From NCBI GenBank assembly GCA_900708905.1, contig CAADRB010000016.1:2601249-2665248 (forward strand): DNA of 64,000 nt, written 5' to 3'. Below the pieces are notes generated by a model. It was not told the DNA's origin. It was given only the letters and a program-made list of their open reading frames with translations, and ran no database searches. Below, piece after piece: positions 48,098 through 62,541 of this stretch. Position 1 is the stretch's first letter, and every line of letters begins with the position of its first letter. The DNA comes from Hymenolepis diminuta. Its lineage: Eukaryota > Platyhelminthes > Cestoda > Cyclophyllidea > Hymenolepididae. Position numbers and translations under genes: made by a program.

Positions 48098-51000
48098 CTT
48101 TCTTATTTTCAAAAGTCGTGTCGGGGTTATGATTTGATACGGAAGTATATAGCTTTCAGCAATTAATTTACTAAGAGGAATTTGATGGCGGTATTTTGAG
48201 ATTTTCATTTTAAAACCTATGTAAATATGGTTACAATCGTTGTCACTCTGTCATCAAAGCCCTTCTGCTTTGAGATATTTTGGTAAAATTCTACTTTATT
48301 AGAGCTAAGCTTTGAAGTTGTTTGGGTAAAGATTAGACTAGATTTTGAGAGGAGAAGTTTTTTTCCTATTGGAATCAAATGACTGTGCATTTCACAAATC
48401 TTTTCGAACTCATTTCAAGGTATCGGGAAAGCATTCATTCAAATTTACCATGCTTAAAGGTCTGGTGGTGGAAGTACCATTTTTAGATCCGTAGGTTTGA
48501 ATGGCATTAGATTTGCATATTACATCAATTTTCATCGAATTAGCATGAGTTTAATATGGTAGATCTTATTAGAGCTGTTATTTATTCATGATATGCCCAA
48601 ATAATGAGTAAGTTCTAGCATAGATAGGAAATGGAAAAAGCGATTTATAGTTTTTAATTTCTAGATTTACTCGGTGATTACCTCTCCGACATTTTGATTT
48701 GCTTTGATCTTTTTCTTAGTTTTTAACAGTAATATTTTATTCTAAAGGGCACACACACATAAACTGAACAGCCTCGATTTCGAAAGAATCATAATAAAGC
48801 TTACACCTGGGAGTACAATTTAAAGGACTGGTTGCTTGGGCAGTCGGTTAAATCAACGAAATATCTCTAGGCTATTAGAGTTCACTGGCGTTTGCGTAGT
48901 AGTTCTGCTATATTCGTATTAATGGTATCAGTTGAATTTATGATCTTAATTAACGTTTAGAAATTCTACAATATAATGACGGATCGATATTTAGTATAAA
49001 ATGAAGGGAGAAAGGTGGGGGAGGGGGGAGGTGAGATGTAGACCATCACCTCGTTTCAATGGTGATTTATTTTGGAAAGAACATCAATTTGCATTAATCT
49101 TGCGAAGAAATGGTCGATGCCTACTTAGGTCTTTTTTCTAGACCTGGGCATTAAGAGTATATTTTAAGACCGTATACAGAAATGATAAATGTGATGAAAG
49201 TTAGATTTGTTTCAAGGCTGGGAATCCTCGGCCCTCCATTATTATCTTCTGACCATTTTCATGCTCAGACTCTTTTCCATGATAGGTATGTGAAAGTTAA
49301 ATTTGATTTAATATGGATAATAAATAAATTCGGTGCCTAAACATTTTGGAAATTCTTCTCATAATTTACAAGAAATATCCCTTCTATACTTGTATGTTAA
49401 TTTAATGACGATTGACACAAAATAGTCCTTAACAAATGTTAACCAACACATACAGTTGGTTAAGTTGTCACATTCGTAATTAGCACATATACCAAATTAA
49501 ATCTTTTAGAATTTATCAAAGTAGCCATCACCGGAAATCCTATAATAGAGTAATATTTATTTGATGAAAAAGATAAATCTATTGCAATTTCACAGGCAAT
49601 TTATTGCAGTGTCCAAGTTTTGTTCATTAGTTCATTGCGGAATACCAAATGTAGAAGGTTGTCAGTTGCAGTGAGATAAAACCAAGAGCTACCAACTATA
49701 GAAAACCATAATTTCAAAGGGTAAGAGTCGAGGAATATAGTTCTTTGTTGAAAGGTAGCGGAGGAAGATATACAAGTAGCCGTAATATAATAGATAGGTG
49801 AGCACCAGGGATATTGGTAGTCAGCGGCTCGTTATAGAAGGGAATAGCTTAGTCGCTCTAGACGGGACGTATATTGAAGACATGGTTGCTGGAATAGGTC
49901 GGATGGAGATGAAGAATAGAGTTGAGGTATTGAGAATCAGGAGCAGAGATTTTCTGCCTATAGATTTATCTGAGACAGTTCTAATAGCTTTCGTGTTGAG
50001 TAAATTTTCAATATTATGATAATTAAAGGGAGAGGAATGAGAAATACAAGAATATTAGATGCGAGAATTTTCAACTAAAGAGCTCGAATTAAAGTGGGCG
50101 TTACTTCATATTCTACGCCGTCTCTGAATTAGATATTTGAGAGCTTTACGTTCAGGTGAATAATTAATTCCTAGGGCTCATGGGTGAAAGAATTCACCAA
50201 ACGTTGATTCTCAAGAATGATGGTTTGCATTTATTGTTAAATTTTCATAACCGAGTCTTATTATTTTGATAAAGGAAAAATTTTACACTCCTAACAATGC
50301 AAGCTTAAGGGAAACTGTTAAAAAGAATATTCATGAGTGAGGCTGTCAATTTTACGCAAGTTTATGCCAAAACGAAAGTAATGTTCTATCATTATAAAAG
50401 AGATCATATTTTGTAAACAAGAAGTTTAGCAGCGACTTCATTTACCAAATTTCCAATTGTTTTAAGTCTTGCAAATTACCGAGCTAGTTAAACCGTCACT
50501 TATCTGAATTTTTTCCTCAATTTGAGTTATGAAATGCAATATTTCACAAATCAAATGAAGTTATACGCTTTGATATTTGACTTTGATCTCTGTATCTTTG
50601 TGATCCTCTCCCCTTTATCATTTCTGTCATCTACTCCCCACAATTAATAATTATAATTTTCTGTATTGCTCAGGATAATAATAATTTCTCATCTGATATT
50701 GGTTATTTAACGGTAACTCTTTGGTCCTATTAACCTAATTTCACCAATTAAAAAACGTTACGACGGATATCATGGATGTCTGCTCTTTCTATAGATGAAT
50801 ATAAAAAATATCTTGGAATATTTTATTTTCACTCAACATAAAAATGAATAATTATTTAAAATATTGTACTACGATTTCCAAATACAAATGAGTATGAAAT
50901 TTTATCTGTTATACGCTGTACGATCCATAATTGTTGCTATGGCTTCAGATGGGGATTTGATGAAATAAATTGACCGGATTCTGTATATTATCTGAGCAAA

Positions 51001-51639
51001 CTTTGTCGAACAAGAAGTCGATTAATTTAAGTAAACTGCAAAAGGAAGTCCTACAAAGACGTAGCGCATATTTAACTAATTTAATAAAATCGATCGTATC
51101 AAAGTTTCCAGACAGACAATGAGCAAGAAATATAAAGAGCCCATTCTTAATTAGTATCTCTGTATTTTTGATCTTCATGGAGCGAAATATCTGAGAGCGA
51201 TCTATTTTATTGAAACACTGGTTTGAAGGCAAACGCGTGATAATTCACTTCATTTCGGTTTTAATAACGAAATTATGTATTTGCCTTGCACATTCTTCAA
51301 CAAAATTTTTGTAAACTAAATCGAAAAACGTTAAAGATTGGACGATGACTATATGTTTATAAATCATTATAAAATGAAGTTCTTTTCTTGAATCAACATT
51401 AGATGTGCGCACTAAGAGCTTTTAGTTGTTTGTCTACCCTGCTTATCAATTTGGGTCAAAAATTGCTCTCTTTACATGATCTGTAGAATACCTGAAGACC
51501 TGTTATGTGTAGATTCTTGTTAATTATTTCTCTGAAGAAATTTGTTTTCTCGGATAAATATGATGATTAATAACTTTTAAGTCAATTTAAGAAAGCGTTC
51601 TATAAATCAAATATTGAATAGAGGAGTACAAACGTGGAG
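48098..51639. other. gene-free stretch
   Basis: No gene recognised. A 95-codon minus-strand frame (50945-51232) starts at ATG and is hydrophobic/Cys-containing, but shows no domain or splice context. 49660-49960 is mildly G/A-rich and vaguely similar to 60650-60940. Confidence 0.4.
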
Positions 51640-51720
51640 CCTGTATATGGAGAAACTCGAATTCTGTAGCCGCCTTTATTAGCCAGATGTAACTTGGGCG
51701 ATTGACAGTTTCTCTTATTA
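51640..51720 (+). repeat. dispersed repeat family B, copy 3
   Basis: GGAGAAACTCGAATTCTGTAG, then CCGCCTTTATTAGCCAG. Same layout as the next copy 200 bp downstream. Confidence 0.45.
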
Positions 51721-51851
51721 TGGGTATGGTGATGAGCATCAAATATCTAGCCTCTTCCTTCGCAGAAGAGCTCGCGAATAAATTTTCCAAGGTCATTAGA
51801 AGTATTCTCAACTCTTAAACCGGATTAAGAGAAGATATCCTTGAGCTATTC

Positions 51852-51925
51852 CCACGAGAAACTCAAATTCTACCACCCTTCTTATTCACTAGAATCACCC
51901 AGGGCAGATGGTCACCCATTTCTGT
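51852..51925 (+). repeat. dispersed repeat family B, copy 4
   Basis: ACGAGAAACTCAAATTCTACC, then CTTCTTATTCAC and AATCACCCAGGGCAG. In tandem-like arrangement with copy 3. Confidence 0.45.
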
Positions 51926-54900
51926 GAAATCTGATCGATGTTCATTGATCCCATGATCTCTGACTTGGCAGACACAAGTTAACCACAGTGGTGGAATATA
52001 TACTAAAGTTGCACGGAGAAAGAATGTATTCATCATACTCTCTAAAATACTTTTGAAAGAATTACTACGGTTCCATCAGTTCCCCCCTTCTAAAGGCTTA
52101 ACACTCAGTTACGGAAATAAATATACGAAAATATATCACTATATATTCTTTTCGTTAATCTGATTAAAATGAATGGCAATTGAGAAATTTTTAAATTAAA
52201 AATTCCTATTGTGTAGGAAATTATTCTGTTCCCGGAAATATAATTTATCTGTTTCACCTAAATTTTGCCCATGGGTTAATAATAAGAAATTATAGGCGGC
52301 TTAAAAGCTATTGAAATATTTATTTTAAATTAAAATGAAATAGGTTTGTAAAATGATCTCAAAATTTTTAATATAACTGAACGATAAGAGTTTTATTACA
52401 CTTTAAAGATGAAACTCTTCAACCTCAAACTGACAGGTTGATAAACTGGAATGGTTGATCACACTAGCTATGTATGGGGTTCACAACGCTAACAAGGCTG
52501 ACCGAATCACGTGCACTAGAACTTTCTGGAAAGTGCGGAGATGTAACCAGTCGCGTGTGTGCAGAGACCTCTTCAATCAATCAGCAAATCAGGATCTCTC
52601 CAGTCTAGCGCGGTTTTGCATTTAATGACTAAGCTTTTTAGTCACAGTAACAAAGAAGTTATCAATAAACCCTCTCCACTCAGCATCTTTCTGATTTCTC
52701 CCACTCTGGGCATAGTCTATCTAATTTGGGAGTAAATTGATAATAGAGGACTCTGCTAGAGGCTATTTGGACTGCTTGGGAGGATTATTTAGGTGAAGCA
52801 AAAAGACTTATTGGCGTAGTATTCGCTGCAAGATATACTGCATAGTATTTCAGAAAACAAATAAATTTAACAGGTAAATCAAGAAAGGAGAAAAGAATCG
52901 AAGATTGTGCCAAAGTGAGCAAAATTTCTGAGCAAGAAACACACAGACTAGGGTTAGTGAAACATAATCAAGATTAGCTGTGACAGTCAGGAGGTACTAT
53001 ATTAATAATCGTTAATCGATATGCAGCTACGATTTAGCATAGATGAGTGAAATATACTGAACTGCTAAATTTTATGCAAACACTGGGAGCGGGAAAAAGA
53101 ATTACATGGAAAACCACGGAAATGGACAAGTTGTTCAAAATGACGGATTGAATAAAAAATGAAGACTACAGTTTTGTTAAAATTCGATTATTGTAGGTTG
53201 AAACTATACATTTGTTGCTAATTTAACCAAATGTCATACTTTCAACAAATTAATCCAAAGCGGTTCTCTACTGAATGTCTGAGTGAATAAAATCGGATCT
53301 ATTTTGTATTTGTGATGGCCTTAATTTCCTCTCGACCGTGGTGAAATTTTTCATAATTAGCAGATCAACATTTCCCACATGCATTTGTCCGACTTAAACT
53401 TGCATCAATAAAGTCCAGCCTTCTTATTCATACATTAAAATGTACAAATAAAGAAATTTTTAGGCTTACAATACCATGGATTGTACTTGATAGGTCAACC
53501 TGTCAAATATCTTAACTCCTTTCAATCGGCTCGATGGTAACGCCAAGCATAAATCGGCACGTCTATTAAACTGAAGCAATTAGTATGCGTGCCATTTTCA
53601 ATATTTGAACTTCCCAATCGTCACAAATTTGCCCTTTACGTCCAGCCGGATTATTTGGTCTTTTAACTAATTCGATGAACCTTCTCCCTGTATATGCCCA
53701 GGTGTAATTTTCATCACATCTGACTCTGCAGTTCACGTCTGCACCACAATTCTACCCGACTCTCTCCTCTTCATCTCTTAGAAAAGATACACTAGTCAGC
53801 TCCTCCCTTTTGTAGCCCATTCTGCCAACTTCCAACTACGACACCTTAACTTCCTTATATTTTTGTGGCCTTTCACATTTTTCCTATTGGCTATCTCTCC
53901 TTGAAGTAATATTCTAACTAAGTCTTTTGTCCTCCTCCTTCTCTGCTCTGTCGATACAAATCATTTAGAAAGCTGGCGATAGATTCCCTCTATAAATTCA
54001 TTCGTCTGAGCAGATTCCTTCCTTTATTTTTGCATATTTCTCTTTAAATTATCAGAATTTTGTTCATTATTGAATCTGGATATTATTCATTTTTGGAACT
54101 GTAATTCAATTGCTACTTATTGGTAGGTATTCAATGAGTTTGGTTACTATAATTGTTGCAATATCTATTATGTTCATGTGTAATATGATTTTAACAATAA
54201 AATAGATAAAAAAATAGAATTTTTCTATCATTTATTTCATGTTGAGTCATGTAATGAAACACATTTCACCACTTAATACGATCTGATCAATTTTGTTCCC
54301 ATTTAAAATATGGACAAAATAAGGCACTTATATCGTTTTCATTAACGATTATTCATTTTAAAGATTTGCTTTATTATATAGATTTGAATGCGAATATTAG
54401 GGCTCACTATGAAGAAATAGTCGTTTATTAAACACAAAAATGCTCAGATGAACCCAAGGGTTCACAACTGCAAATACTGATGTTTCGACGTTTCATCGTT
54501 TGGGATTGGCAGGAGTTGTAATTCGGCACGCACTACCATCCAGATATACGATATCAGCACTTACTGGAGAGATCTTCACTGATGGAAGTTCAGTTCACTG
54601 CCACTTTTGTCCTGCTGAGCCAATTAAACTTCCATGAAGGAGATAAATCTTGCAAGTAGGAACTGGTAGCCATAAAACTCTTGCTAGGAACTCTTGTTGC
54701 CAAACAGATCTTTGCTCTTTCTGACAAATCAGGTAGAGCAGTCCATCTGAAAGGGATTTAATAAGGAAAAGGGGGTTCTTTTTTCAAGCTAGAGGAGAAG
54801 TGAAACATCTAAATGGAACTGGTTACAAGTCGGTTTGACTGCTGTATTTTCAGATGCTGTCTGATTTCTATTTCCACTCCATCGACCAAACGCGTCAATT

Positions 54901-57900
54901 TATGCTTTTCAAACAACCACGGCATGATTTGAAGATTCATATAGCATATTATTTCTTTTGAAATACTTTCCGGTATTTATGTTAGGCGTTTCTAACTTGT
55001 TACATTCATTGTCATTTGAATCGTGATCTCCTACACTGCACATCTTACCTATTATATGAAAGACAAGTGCAATAATCCAAACAAGGTACAACAGACATGG
55101 TTTTTATTAAAGAAAATAGTTTGCTTACCTTGGATTGTAGTTTCTTTGCACCCGCTCTCTAATTCGACTTTTGACGGACAGCTTTCGACGTTTGCAACTC
55201 GGTACATTTATAATAATCCATTCTTCATTTGGCAGGACCTATAAAAGTATTTATTTCTAAATTCTGAAAGGAATTTAGAAGCGATATTTTATAAATTAAC
55301 AAATGTTCAAGATTCATCATGTTATTTTAAAAAAATGTTTTCATTTTAAATTTTACAAAATAAATTGGTCAATTTACTTTTGAATTCAGAATTTTAAATA
55401 GTCTTTCCCAAGTATCTTACATTTATTTATAAGTTAAACGGATATACACATAATGAAGGGGGTATATATATTCATTTTAATAATTCAATATTCAAGTAAA
55501 TGTAGAATTAAATATTAAAAGATAAAGTTTAAGAATTAATGAAAATACCGAATTAAATTATAATTTTCCCCGAGGAAGTTAATAAATTTCTGGAATATGC
55601 AAGTAGAGTGGGCAATAAATTAATTGAAATATGGGCGAGGAGGGGAAATTAAGAAAAAAACGATTAGAAGCACTGAATATACTCAAATATTTGAAAAGAC
55701 AAGTACTTCAATCTGCACATTCTAACTGAAGATACTTTTCAACGTATTTCTGAGTGATAGGTTGTTTCCTTTATGATTAGAAACGTTAAACAATTCGATT
55801 AAATGTACATTTAATGCGTTAATTGGAAATGAATTTAAATTATTGCTTAACGAATTATTCTCCGGCGGTACTTCTTAAAGATTCATATTTGAATAGTCTT
55901 GAAATGGACATCCGACTTTATCAAGTACTGAATCAGCCTGACCAGACTGGATCATTTGCAATATAAGATTAAGTATGTACCCTCCCCACCCTTCAAAATG
56001 CAAATTGGGCCCTTGAATCTCCACTGGTATTCTTCTCCAACTTATTTACTTCTGTCAGCTGCTGCCGTTCTCTATATAAAGCTCATTTAAACTTACCTCA
56101 TCTTCCACGTTACTGAAAGTAACAACAAGCTGATCGTATCATAATCTCAATACCGTCTTTCAAATATCATGTGGTGGACTCTATAACTCAACTTGTTTCC
56201 AAAAAATCGTTGCACCAATTCACAAAAGCGGTGATTCTTAAATGAAAGACAAGTAAAAAGAGTGGAGCACTGCTCATGTCGATTTCAACTCACATTGTTT
56301 GCAAAGGAGAGAGTAGCTCCTATCATACTGATATAGATAGAAAAAACGGAGATGTAAATCGTTCGTGTGTTTATTATTAAAAAAAGAGGAAGCGAACGTT
56401 ACTGATGAGAAAATCGAGATCAGTTGGCATATTTGTCAACCACTTTAGGCAAGATATTTTCCAGATACGAATTCTGCCTGGCCAGAACAACTCGATGTAC
56501 GGATAATTCAAAACTATCTTTTGTCAAAAATAAAGAATATAGGGAATAAAGTCTGGTAGGCGTATTTTTGATTACAAGCTTGTAAACACACCATGATGAT
56601 CAAATCGAAAATCAAAACCCTTTGTTGCATTCTGCAATAGCTCAGACATTCTTCTGTATCGGCCAATTTACAACTATATATTACTTCCTAATCGTACATC
56701 ATTTATGAAAATCGCTTCAGGCCACAATTTTGAAGCAGACAGAATTTTTAAGTAGGTGAGTGTAGGCATTAGATTTAACTACGAAGTAGTACTGCTGTTT
56801 CACTTGATTAATCAGGTTTGTGACATTTCTCACATGGATCTTTGGTTTCTGAATCACGCCCTCTAACCATTCATCGAGGAAAAACGCGCGGAGGGCAAAT
56901 AAAAGGACTACACGGCGAAGATATTTGTTGCGTTTTGCAAAAAAACCAGATATCGTAAATAGTATTTATTATTATGCCTTGTCCATAAACACAATACCGA
57001 GTAATTCAGTGAAGTGGAGGAATGTAATTGCTCAAAACACACACTAGCCTTAAGATTGCCATGAATGCAAAGTAACTTAAAGACTTGCAAATTCGTGAAT
57101 TTGATTTTCTGCATAGAGCTCTTCATATTTCCGGCACTTATTCGATAGGATTGCCATAAATGGCAAACGATGGAATTTGACTGTTGGTGTAGTTAAAATT
57201 GTCAACAGGCGGTAATTTTTGTGGAAATATTTTGCACATTAATAATAATTGCAATGGTATAATGTACAAATATAAATAAATGAATACAATCAATCAAGTC
57301 TTTTCCTACTTAGGGTGAACTTGTAGATATTGACATGTTTATAGGCAGGCAAAAAAGGATACCTCGAATCCATCTTTCGTATGGTCTGCACTCAAGAGTA
57401 ATGCATGTTATGCTTAGACACCTGAATTCTGGACGCAGTAATCCCTGCACTTGGTCTCCCTCTCCATTATTATAATTTTACACAATATATTACACTGTAA
57501 TTTAATAAAGACTTGCTCTTTCTGGAGTTTTATGGGCATTTCGTAAGTTGTGATACTAAGCCGTTATCATATTTGTGAAGTTGATATCTTAGTTTCTGAT
57601 TAATTATCTGCCAACTTTATGTGCATTTTCAATGCAATATATAATTTGGATTTTCTTTATTTTCAAATCATATTACCATTAGAAAGTTTAGTGATACCCT
57701 TGTTCAAGATACTTTTGATTCAAGATAAATTAAGAAGCTATCTCCCAACGCGTTAATTTTTTATTAAAAATCCCATTAAGTTAATAACGAGTAACTGTAG
57801 GCGAAAGCTTTTACAAACAGAAACAGCGAAGACTTAAGGAAGAATGAAGTGCTTTCAAAAGATGAGATGGTAAGGTGATAAGATAATTGGACGAAAGAAA

Positions 57901-60900
57901 CGCAAGAGTCCTGAGTAATTTGACAAGATCGGATAACATCTGTGCGTCACATGATTCATTTTATCTAGTTGGATTTGTCCAATGAATTCTTTAATTGCCT
58001 TCATATTTTCCTATCGAAACATCTTTTCGGCCAATTAACGTTTCCGGCCCTTTAGAAATATGAAATATGTGCGCATGAGAAAACCTAAGTGTGTTCTAAA
58101 GTAAGGTTACCTATTCAATTTGAATTGAGTGATAGTGTAATAATACAAGACTTGGATTGTTAATTCAAACCTTGTGAATGGTTTTGATTCATCACTCATC
58201 ACATTTTCATCTGTCTCCCGAATTAATAGAAATTTATTACCGTCTTAATTGGAGGACACAGAATATGTCATGAAAACTCCGAAGCACAAACATTTTTGAG
58301 CTTTATTTGAAAAAACACAAATCAGGCCCTTTCTAATCTTTCGACATTGGGATACAATGAGATTGGCAATTAATCGGCCTGAGATGGTCGAATGTTGAAC
58401 CATTCTGGGTTTTGTGATTAGTAATTTAATACCGAGGTATCCTAAAGCTCTAATCCTTTGCCGTGACAACTTTATCGATGAGAAGAATGTTTGTGACATT
58501 TTGAAAAGATAGGATCTAATAAATGTTGTCAACTTTATTAACTCCGTCGCCTTAATCATCAGTATTTTCTAATCTCAAAGTTGTCGAAAATGAAATAGAA
58601 ATGAAATTGTTTGAGATGTAATTATATACTTATTGTTAAGGAGGGTTTTAAAGGGGAAGTTTACACCATATCTAATGAAGTGGAGAAGATAACAAATTGG
58701 AACATTAAGTAGCTTTGAAGGGAAATTTCGTCAATATGTTTTTACCGATTTATTTTCATTAGAAACGTAGTTGGAATAGTACGTAAAAGTCCCCTCAATA
58801 AATTTACCCGGCTAATTGGGGAACAATTTCTCTAAAATTAGTGATGCACTAATTTTTCAATACGCTAGGGATCAATACATGATCTGTAAACATTAATTAG
58901 GTATCTAAGAGAATCAGAGTTCATTTCGTCCAAAAAGTTTTACAAAGGTTCATTTTTGAAGAGTGTTTGTTGTGACCACACATGGGAGAACTTGAATACG
59001 CCCTGTCAAATCAGTCGACCGATTCTGACAGCCCTTCTCAACAGTACATTTGGAACAACACTTTTACCAAAGCTCCATCGAAGGACCCTTATTAATTTGT
59101 TCCCTGTGTGTCTTTGCTTTATTTAAAAGTGCGTTTGCACCCCTTCCAATCCCTATATAAATATACATTTTCACATCGGCCCTCTCATCCTGTCCGAGCT
59201 TTCCCCTATTCCCAGTAAAGTTGTCCAAACAAGGGTCTCCAAATTTGACATCTTGTTTAGTGAAGATCCAAAGAGATATGAAGGTTGGTAGTTTAGCTAG
59301 ACCCTGCAGTCTCTATGGGAATAGACTGCTAATTACTCAATCTTCGGCAAAATTTTAGCTTTTTGAATGAAGGAGTCAATGTAAAATCTTTGCGGATTTG
59401 GGTTAAATCAAATCGATTAAGGTAATATTCTCGTTAAATGGAATGGAAAATACATCGAAATCCAAATTGATCATTAATTTCTCAAGCAGGTATGTAAACT
59501 TGGATTTCCTCAACCCAACTGTTGATTCTAAATATTAAGGAATTCTTATTTGTAGTGAATAATTCTAGACTGAAACAATTCCAACATACTTGATAAATTG
59601 AGCACAGACTATGTCAATTATGGTAAAAAATTTGACCATAAAATCAGCATTGAACTCTTGATCAGCGAATTAATTTAAGTAGGAAATAGGCAATTGTTTT
59701 CAAAGAATTCGCTACAGTCCTCACGATTGATTAGCTTCCGTTTTTGTTAACCAATAAATCGTCGGTTTTATTTCAAGGCAATTAGTTTTTCTTAAGCATC
59801 CAAGCTGCTCAACATCCGGAATTATATATCCTCTTGCTTTGTAATTAGAGGATGCATAAATTAAAATCCTGAGATGGTCTCGGTTTGTTTATCATAATGG
59901 TTGCACGGTTTTAATTCTGGACATAAATCACAGCAGTTGCGGAAACACCACCTGTTAATCGTGTGATATATGAAATCTCCAGTTGGACAGGTGGATTTAC
60001 AACTTTCTGCATTGCATTTACCAAAGAGAGTGGATGATGAATTTGAGTATTTCCTTTTGAAAAGTGAAGATTTCCATTTGAGTTATTGACCCTATGCACA
60101 TTAATAATACATGGAAAGTTAATTCTCTTTTGAAAAATTCAAAGAGATTGGGAAAAAAAGTTGCATGAGTGGTTGATTCTTGTTGCGGTATATCATAAAA
60201 CAGTTTTAATTATTTTGAAGTCACGAAAGCTGCTCAAGCTTGCTCAAGTTTACAAATCATGTCTCAGAATTACTACTATGTTCATTGTTGCAGAAATTTT
60301 AGCTAGCGTGAAAATGGGCTGATGCCCTCCAAAATTAAATATTAGGGTCTTTTAATTAACAAAGAGAGTAATACATTACAATATTTCAAAAATTTAATAT
60401 TTTAAAATTTTTTCTTAATGTTTACTGATTCAAAGGAAACTTTAGAATAAAACGAATTTGCAAAAAAATTTGCCATTGCACTCCGAGAGCGAAGTCTTCT
60501 TCGTTAAAACTTGGCTGCGGGATATGCCAGAGGAATCTTCTGGGCTAGCATTTACATATTTGAATTTTGCGAGAGCTTAATTCTAAGATAAGCCTTTTCA
60601 TAATGTTTAGAAAATCCCTAAGTCTGTTCTATCAGACAACGCCAGTAATATCATGAAAGATCGAGAGGATTCGAAAAGGGGACAGCTGAGTAGATCTATG
60701 GCAGAAACAGGGAAATTCAGAGTCGGGTAGTGAGGAATTTATATACAAATGGAGTCGTTGGAAGTTGAATTAAATGAGAGGCAGCCGGTGCCCCAGGGAG
60801 AATATGGGGATTAAGACATGATAACTTAGGAATAGACGAGGAGGAACATTATTAGAGGACTCTATGAGTCTCTGCAGGAGGTTTGATAGACATGTTGACG

Positions 60901-62066
60901 TATGAATGGTAGTGATTGCGACACTACTCAAAGTAACTAAGATAATAACTCAGGTCACAATGGAAGTCAACCTTGAACAAATAATAAAAATTTTACTAAA
61001 ACATAATTTTCAAATCAAGCATTTCAAATGAATAGCAGTATAATGAATTAATTTAACTTAATTTTTTTTCCAATGGATGCTGAATGGAAGCTTTTATAGT
61101 TTTAAACCTCATTGAAGATAACTATTAAAAAAATGTAATATTTTCGTCGTAATATTAGCAAAATTAATCATATTTCTATAAATTCATTCATTATTTTGTG
61201 TTTTCGAAGCAGGCCGGAACAAGATGTGAGAATAAGAGGTGAAAACGGAAAAGAATCAACCAATTTTGTGAAACCAGAGTTGTTTTTTTTCTATTTTGGT
61301 TCAGTTATTCTACATTTTTCCCTAAAATTCATTCCCATTTTTTATGGTGGTTTTATAATTCCTCTCTAAATAAGAATTGAACTGTAAACCAAATGTATGG
61401 CTGATCTCAATTTTGAGCTGTCTGAGTAGAGAATAATTAACGAACTTGACAAAACGGGATAAAACAGTCTTACATTTAATGATACTGAAAAATTTGTAAG
61501 TAGTAAGCATGATTCTTTTATAGATGATCCGAAAAATTAAATTTTTGAAATCAGATAACAGAGGGAAATGAAGAAAAATATTATTGAAATACTCTTTAAT
61601 TCTTCGTGCCAGGAATTTTACTTAAAGAAACCTTTACGCTCTTGGTTAATGTTGTAAATATCGCTGTTTTCCTCGAACACTTGGCTTTCTCACGCACCAC
61701 ATAAGGGAATTTCGCCTCTACTTTGTCGTGGTTCGGCTCATCTATCTGCATCTTGAATGTCTATTTCAACACTTCCCGTGCAGCTGCTTGTTTTAATCGC
61801 TTATTTGTTCCCTAGGGCAGAATAAAACAAAGTTTGCGAGTTATCATCATGGAGAAACTTTCCAAAAACACGGTGTTTAAAAGTTACAAGGAGGGAGTAC
61901 GTTCATTTTAGGGAGAGAAGTAGAAATAATTTAGGAAGTTAAAAAAATCCTATCCCTCGATTTTTCACTCATTTTTCTCCTTTTCTCTTTCCCCCGTCTC
62001 AATATACCCAATTATGTATATTAAAAAGATGTCATTGTTTTTTCGCTAAAAAGATAAAACTTGAAC
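51926..62066. other. gene-free stretch
   Basis: About 10 kb in which I find no gene, RNA or intact element. Pyrimidine-rich patches at 53700-53960 and 59100-59260 resemble repeat family C loosely. The largest frame (58245-58559, minus, 104 codons) has no recognisable content. Confidence 0.4.
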
Positions 62067-62520
62067 TGTCACATTGCATCTCTGTTCTTATTAAAATCCG
62101 ACTAAATCAATTTTTCTCTTGCCCCATTTTATACATTCACCGACTTTTATATCTCCTGCGATATTTTTTGTTAAGACCAATTTCCCATGGTCTTTATTTT
62201 ACCCAGTCTTAGCCAGTCTTGTCTGCACTGGCCCTTCCTTTTCCTACAATCATCCCGACCAATTAAAGCACGCATACGATTATATCCTTATGCGTGTCCT
62301 CACCCAAACTGTCGATTATAAATAGCCTCCATCAGACACACACGGACAATACACGCACAGGGGACCCTAGCTCGTCAAACGCATCTCCCGTGGCTCAATC
62401 CTTCTCCTCCAATTCCCTATTTTCCCTTGAGACTCTACTGAGATTATTCAATACAACCTGGTCAACGCAATCCTTGGTGTTCCTTTTTATTTCATTTACT
62501 GTTAGCCATCTGCCGCTACA
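62067..62520 (+). mobile_element. LTR-like remnant with adjacent primer-binding site
   Basis: Shares about 120 bp with the inverted remnant at 13 kb, including a TATAAATAGC box (about 62317-62326). It ends CCGCTACA at 62520; three bases later comes TGGTGACCC, a usual tRNA primer-binding start. The 5' end (TGTCACATTG at 62067) is a guess. No internal coding domain follows. Confidence 0.55.
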
Positions 62521-62523
62521 AAC

Positions 62524-62541
62524 TGGTGACCCTCTACGACC
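62524..62541 (+). other. retroelement primer-binding site
   Basis: TGGTGACCCTCTACGACC begins three bases after the LTR end, the same offset as the site at 32419. Such TGGTGACCC sites pair with the 3' end of a tRNA (tRNA-Trp in CsRn1-type elements). Confidence 0.55.

Noticed and set aside
49660..49960. Possible relation to 60650-60940 and 1440-1480 through a CACCAGGG/CCCCAGGG block
   Set aside because: Only short words match by eye; not enough to call a repeat family without alignment.
50945..51232. 95-codon minus-strand frame starting at ATG
   Set aside because: Within the length expected by chance over 64 kb; no motif, start context or neighbouring exon.
58245..58559. 104-codon minus-strand frame
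   Set aside because: No recognisable family, no splice context; weak resemblance to nothing in particular.
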